This document shows, one piece after another, positions 60,162-64,000 of a stretch of DNA of 64,000 nt. The translations under genes and the position numbers were made by a program. This stretch comes from Halovibrio variabilis (GTDB lineage Bacteria > Pseudomonadota > Gammaproteobacteria > Pseudomonadales > Halomonadaceae): contig NZ_BJXV01000016.1 in the NCBI RefSeq assembly GCF_007991175.1, positions 25,673-89,672 of the forward strand. The letters run 5' to 3'. The notes under the pieces are model-generated. The model saw nothing but the letters and a program-made list of their open reading frames with translations, was not told where the DNA came from and ran no database searches. Numbering within the stretch: position 1 is the stretch's first letter; every line of letters starts with the position of its first letter.

Positions 60162-61097
60162 TTATTCGGGCAGTGCTTCCCATACCTCGATGGCGGCAGC
60201 TAAATCTTCCAATGAAGCGCCGACTGATTTGAACAGCGTAATGGCGTCTGGCGACGACCGCCCTGGTTTAGCCCCGGATAGCACCTCGGCAAGCTCCGCC
60301 TGAACCTGCTCAAACTGGAATTCACCTTCGTCAATCGCCTGAAGAATATCCCCCGCTTCACCTTTGGCACCGGCGTAGGTATCCACAAACACCTCTGCGC
60401 GGCGCAGGCAGAGCGCATCGGTTTCGCGCATTTGTGGGCGAAACGCCCCGATCAAATCGATGTGGGTGCCAGGCGTCAGCCACTCGCCCTTGATCAGCGG
60501 CTGGGTAGAGAGCGTGACACAGCTGATAATGTCCGCTTCTGCCACGGCATCCGCCAACGCTTCCACTGCCTGGGTCTCGAATTGTTCGGCGTATTCCTTG
60601 GCAAGCGCCGCCGCTTTACTGGGGTTACGTCCCCAAATCATCACCCGTTTGATGGGCCGCACGCTGGCGTGGGCCTCAATCACCATGGGCGCCAGCTTGC
60701 CGGTACCCACCACCAGCAGCGTTTCTGCGTTTTCATTGGCCAAGGCCTGGGCGGCAAGCGCGGAGGCGGCTGCCGTGCGTCGACGGGTCAACTCGCTGCC
60801 ATCGATACACGCCAGCGGCTGGCCGTGTTTGCCCTCGCTGAGCAAGTAAAGACCGGAGATCGCCGGAACACCGTGGTCGGCATTTTGTGGAAACACGTTG
60901 ACCATTTTGACGCCGATATAGCCCGCCGCTTCCCAGGCGGGCATCAGCAGCATGGTGGCTTCGCCATCCGGCCGATGCATGGCGTGATGGTGGCGCGGCG
61001 GAGACTCAACCCCGTTGACGAAGGTGGTGTGAAGCCGCTTGATCAAGCCATCCCAGCTAAGCGTTTTGGCGACGTCTTGTGCAGATACAACCCGCAT
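60162..61097 (-). CDS. Ornithine cyclodeaminase/mu-crystallin family protein
   Basis: 311 aa NAD(P)-dependent enzyme. GVKMVNVFPQNADHGVPAISG (quoted in part: MVNVFPQNADHGVPAI, about residue 73), the Rossmann motif LLVVGTGKLAPMVIEAH (about 132) and DLIGAFRPQMRE (about 225) mark the family. Members are ornithine cyclodeaminases, ketimine reductases, alanine dehydrogenases or ectoine-pathway EutC. The missing EutB and presence of RidA favour a ketimine or imine substrate. Confidence 0.88.
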   Translation of the reverse strand: MRVVSAQDVAKTLSWDGLIKRLHTTFVNGVESPPRHHHAMHRPDGEATMLLMPAWEAAGYIGVKMVNVFPQNADHGVPAISGLYLLSEGKHGQPLACIDGSELTRRRTAAASALAAQALANENAETLLVVGTGKLAPMVIEAHASVRPIKRVMIWGRNPSKAAALAKEYAEQFETQAVEALADAVAEADIISCVTLSTQPLIKGEWLTPGTHIDLIGAFRPQMRETDALCLRRAEVFVDTYAGAKGEAGDILQAIDEGEFQFEQVQAELAEVLSGAKPGRSSPDAITLFKSVGASLEDLAAAIEVWEALPE

Positions 61098-61098
61098 A

Positions 61099-61455
61099 TC
61101 AGGCCTCCGGCAGCGCGGCGATCACCATGATCTCCACCTTCCACTCGGGCTTGGCGAGTTTGGCTTCAACCGCAGCGCGCACCGGCGGGCGGCCCGGCAC
61201 GACCCAGGCATCCCAGGCGGCGTTCATCTGGTCGAACTCTGCCATGCTGGTGACCCAGATTTGCGCTGACAGCAGGTACTCTTTGGTAGTCCCCGCTTGG
61301 GCTAGCAGTTGATCAATGCGCGCCAGCACTTGCTCGGTTTGACCACGCATAGCCGCCGAGGCATCCGTGGGTACTTGACCGGCGAGATAAACGGTGCCGT
61401 TATGAACCGCGACTTGGCTCATCCGCGCATTGCTGTCTTGGTAGGTAACGCTCAT
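61099..61455 (-). CDS. RidA family enamine/imine deaminase
   Basis: About 118 aa. Family features are VHNGTVYLAGQVPTDASA (about residue 18), the conserved Arg in VLARIDQLLAQAG and a C-terminal PPVRAAVEAKLAKPEWKVEI. Probably a RidA subgroup member that hydrolyses reactive imines made by amine oxidation or PLP enzymes. GGAGAG precedes the ATG at 61455. First gene of the operon ridA-ocd-dctPQM-amidohydrolase 3-2-BCAT. Confidence 0.9.
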   Translation of the reverse strand: MSVTYQDSNARMSQVAVHNGTVYLAGQVPTDASAAMRGQTEQVLARIDQLLAQAGTTKEYLLSAQIWVTSMAEFDQMNAAWDAWVVPGRPPVRAAVEAKLAKPEWKVEIMVIAALPEA

Positions 61456-61634
61456 TGGGTCTCTCCATGAAAGGGGCTTTTCAAAGACTAGAACGCTACG
61501 GGGCAAATTACTTGCCCGGCACTGCGGAAAGTTTGCCCGTAAGTCATGCAGGCAGGTTTTTCAGGAAAGGGGGATTTGAAAGCGGCAATCAACCGGCAAC
61601 GTCTACCGACAAGGTATGTCTAGACAAGGTGCAT

Positions 61635-62402
61635 CTATCTATCAGACGAAGGAGAGATATCAAAATAGCGTCGATAGGCGCGGGAAAAACTGCCCTGGTC
61701 GCGAAAGCCCACCAGCGTGGCGACATGCCCCAGGCTAAGCGTGCTGTGTCGCACCAGCGTACGCGCATGCTCCAGGCGCCTGCGCTGGACATAGGCCAGC
61801 GGCGTCACACCGGTCAGCTCACGAAAGCAGGTATGAAAGTGCCCGGGGCTCAAGGCACACAGGGCGGCTAGCTGTTCAACACGAACCTCATCGGCCAGAT
61901 GCTGATCCAGCCAGGCGTCCAGACGGGCAAGATCAAGACGCTCGCTAATACAGTGCTGGCCCAACTGCCCTGCCGCTGCCGGAGTGGCATCGTGCAAATA
62001 CATGGTCAGCGCGCGTAATAGCAGGATGGCAATTTCATTCTGCAGCGCGGGGCACTGTTCAAGCTGATTGGCCAGGGCGTGGGTCAGCTGGTTTAACGCC
62101 GGGGGCACGCTGAAGAAGCGCGGTTTATCGAACAGGCGTTCGATCTCGCTGCCTTTTTCCAGCGTGGCCAATTGAGCAACGGGAATATCCAGTACCAAAG
62201 TACGGTTACTGCCATCGCCCTGGTACTCGTGGTGGCGCGACGAGGGGATCAGACACCCGCGCCGGGCGGTCACTCTTTCCCCCTGCCCCTCCATCGAAAG
62301 CTCCGTGACACCACAGGTGGCCAGAATAAGCTGATGGAAGTCGTGGGTATGGGCCACCTGCTCCGAGGATAAGTTGCGACTATGCAGCTCAAAAAGGGTC
62401 AT
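61635..62402 (-). CDS. AraC-family transcriptional regulator
   Basis: 255 aa. An N-terminal cupin-like sensing domain (HTHDFHQLILATCGVTELSM) is followed by two C-terminal HTHs: RVEQLAALCALSPGHFHTCFRE and LSLGHVATLVGFRDQGSFSRAYRRYF (quoted in part: GFRDQGSFSRAYRRYF). It lies directly upstream of ridA on the same strand and probably activates the ridA operon in response to its substrate. Confidence 0.9.
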   Translation of the reverse strand: MTLFELHSRNLSSEQVAHTHDFHQLILATCGVTELSMEGQGERVTARRGCLIPSSRHHEYQGDGSNRTLVLDIPVAQLATLEKGSEIERLFDKPRFFSVPPALNQLTHALANQLEQCPALQNEIAILLLRALTMYLHDATPAAAGQLGQHCISERLDLARLDAWLDQHLADEVRVEQLAALCALSPGHFHTCFRELTGVTPLAYVQRRRLEHARTLVRHSTLSLGHVATLVGFRDQGSFSRAYRRYFDISPSSDR

Positions 62403-62569
62403 GGTGGAATACCGTCGTTTGTCGAATGCTGTTTCAACACTATTTTGAGCACGATCTAAATACTATAAAACGGCTAGGCGGCAAAAAGCGAGGGGACGAT
62501 CAACTGTGCGCTAACGCATAGCCTGAAGAGCGGCAGACTGTCATCCGCCAGTCATAGAATCGGGTTAGC

Positions 62570-63952
62570 GTGCTCAAAAGCTGCCATAAGAGTTCAAATA
62601 ACATGCCACAGCGCCGACGCCCTCCTCTCAGCGACGCGGAAGTTGCACCTCTTATAAAATTGGCCAACGGCAACGCCCTGGCGCTTCAACGCGAAGCTGA
62701 CCGCAAGGCACGACTGGCCTCTGTTTCAAGGCTATTTCACCCGACGCCGTCAACTGACGAAGCTCCGTTGGCCGGCATGAAAATACTCATGATTTCGGAT
62801 GTTTATTTTCCCCGCGTCAACGGTGTCTCTACTTCCATTGCCAGCTTTCGCGGCGCCCTTGAACGCCTCGGCCACTCGGTCACACTGATTTGCCCCGGCT
62901 ACCCTGTGGGCCAGGTAGACGAGCCGGGCGTGCTACGCACCCGTTCGCGACAGGTTCCCGGCGACCCTGAAGACCGTATGATGCACTACCGGGAGCTGCT
63001 GGCCCTGGCGCCGCAACTGGCCAGCGAGGCCTTTGACCTGATTCATGTTCACACCCCCTTTACCGCGCACTATGCCGGCGTCGCCCTCGGCAGTCGGCTC
63101 GGCCTTCCGGTGGTAGCCACTTATCACACGCTTTTCGAGGAGTATCTGCACCACTATATTCGCTGGTTACCGCGACGTTGGCTGCGCTTTGCCGCACGAA
63201 GACTGTCGGTACACCAGTGCCAACAGGTTGACGCCATCGTGGCCCCCTCCAGAGCGATGTATGAAGCACTCACCCGCTACGGCGTCACCACGCCCACCGA
63301 GGTCATTCCCACCGGCCTGGCGCTGGAGACGTTCAGGCACCCCCAGCAAGATAGCGACTTTCGAGCCTATTACGACCTGCCGCAGGAAGCACGATTACTG
63401 CTTTATGTCGGCCGTGCCGCCTTTGAGAAGAACATCGATTTTCTGATCGACATGCTGCCCAAGGTATTGGCCGAACACCCCTCCACCCGTGTAATCATTA
63501 CTGGCGAAGGTCCGGCCCATGATTCGCTGGTACGGCGCGCCCAGGAAATAGGCGTGGCAGAGGCGGTGCTATTTCTCGGCTATCTCGACCGCAACGGCCC
63601 GCTGCAAGCCGCCTACCGTGCAGCGGATGTGTTTGTGTTTGCGTCACGCACGGAAACCCAAGGGCTGGTACTGCTAGAAGCCATGGCGCTGGGCACACCG
63701 GTAGTGTCCACGGCAATGATGGGCACCCTTGATGTGTTAAAAGAGGGAGAAGGCTGCCTAATTGCCGAGGATAACCATGACGACTTCGCTACCAAGGTCA
63801 ACCGACTACTAAGCGATGAAACCCTGCGCCAACAGCTTGCCGAGTGCGCTCAGGCCTATGCCTCCAGCTGGCATGAGGATGCCAAAAGCGAGGAACTGGT
63901 TACGCTTTATCGACAGCTGGCAGAGAAGCAGTTAGCTAATGCAAGAGAGTAA
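62570..63952 (+). CDS. Glycosyltransferase family 4 (GT-B fold)
   Basis: About 460 aa. MISDVYFPRVNGVSTSIASFR (quoted in part: ISDVYFPRVNGVSTSI, about residue 75), HVHTPFTAHYAGV (about 160), YVGRAAFEKNIDFLIDML (about 282) and the nucleotide-sugar site FVFASRTETQGLVLLEAMALG (quoted in part: SRTETQGLVLLEAMA, about 360) mark GT4 enzymes of the DgdA/PimB type. A GTG at 62570 opens the frame; an ATG at 62603 with AAGAG upstream is an equally good start. Acceptor sugar or lipid unknown. Confidence 0.88.
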   Translation: MLKSCHKSSNNMPQRRRPPLSDAEVAPLIKLANGNALALQREADRKARLASVSRLFHPTPSTDEAPLAGMKILMISDVYFPRVNGVSTSIASFRGALERLGHSVTLICPGYPVGQVDEPGVLRTRSRQVPGDPEDRMMHYRELLALAPQLASEAFDLIHVHTPFTAHYAGVALGSRLGLPVVATYHTLFEEYLHHYIRWLPRRWLRFAARRLSVHQCQQVDAIVAPSRAMYEALTRYGVTTPTEVIPTGLALETFRHPQQDSDFRAYYDLPQEARLLLYVGRAAFEKNIDFLIDMLPKVLAEHPSTRVIITGEGPAHDSLVRRAQEIGVAEAVLFLGYLDRNGPLQAAYRAADVFVFASRTETQGLVLLEAMALGTPVVSTAMMGTLDVLKEGEGCLIAEDNHDDFATKVNRLLSDETLRQQLAECAQAYASSWHEDAKSEELVTLYRQLAEKQLANARE

Positions 63953-64000
63953 GAGCCGAAGTCTCCGTTGACACTTTGTGGACACATTAGGGCATTCAAT

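Noticed and set aside
60162..61097. EutC of an ectoine-degradation (doe/eut) cluster
   Set aside because: No EutB, DoeA or DoeB-like gene is present in the window, although TRAP and OCD-family genes also occur in such clusters.

Overview
The window looks like a chromosomal segment of a halophilic gammaproteobacterium, most likely Halomonas or a close relative (Halomonadaceae). This is inferred from the moderately high GC, the ponA/pilMNOP arrangement, TAXI- and DctPQM-type TRAP transporters and the amine-catabolic gene content. No rRNA, tRNA or CRISPR array was seen, and no database search was possible.

Layout. (1) 1-5500: the type IV pilus operon pilM-N-O-P on the minus strand (pilP runs off the left edge), divergent from the penicillin-binding protein 1A gene. 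(2) 5500-15100: a TAXI-type TRAP operon, then divergently glutaryl-CoA dehydrogenase with a class III CoA-transferase, an overlapping EAL/GGDEF pair, and a GabT-type aminotransferase that together suggest a lysine/5-aminovalerate/glutarate route. (3) 15100-23740: housekeeping and accessory genes (thiamine-binding protein, alpha/beta hydrolase, VapBC, DinB, SelO, Mpg, sirtuin, UbiH-like monooxygenase, secreted MetX-like protein). (4) 23740-37660: an accessory region with almost every gene on the minus strand. It holds toxin-antitoxin modules, RNase Z with two broken partial copies, and at least eight attC-like imperfect palindromes placed just after minus-strand ORFs. I read it as an integron cassette array without an integrase in view (CALIN type). 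Cassette genes at 33-37.2 kb look like defence genes: SIR2-like, two HEPN-motif proteins and a TIR/NDT-like protein. (5) 37.8-44.25 kb: a four-gene SMC/KITE/kleisin/Toprim operon resembling Wadjet (JetABCD/MksBEFG), but with the SMC gene first. (6) 44.3-62.4 kb: a large catabolic island with three histone-deacetylase-fold amidohydrolases, a Dpp-type ABC importer, a DctPQM TRAP importer, two aminotransferases, an FAD oxidase, an ornithine-cyclodeaminase-family protein, RidA, and GntR and AraC regulators. (7) A glycosyltransferase closes the window.

How they fit together. The left third is core genome plus amino-acid catabolism. The centre is a defence and cassette island: TA modules and putative abortive-infection cassettes lie directly downstream of the Wadjet-like operon in the same orientation. 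The right third looks like one functional unit: two importers bring in an N-acylated amine or amino acid, the three amidohydrolases remove acyl groups, and the PLP enzymes, RidA, OCD-family enzyme and FAD oxidase process the products. The exact substrate cannot be read from the sequence.
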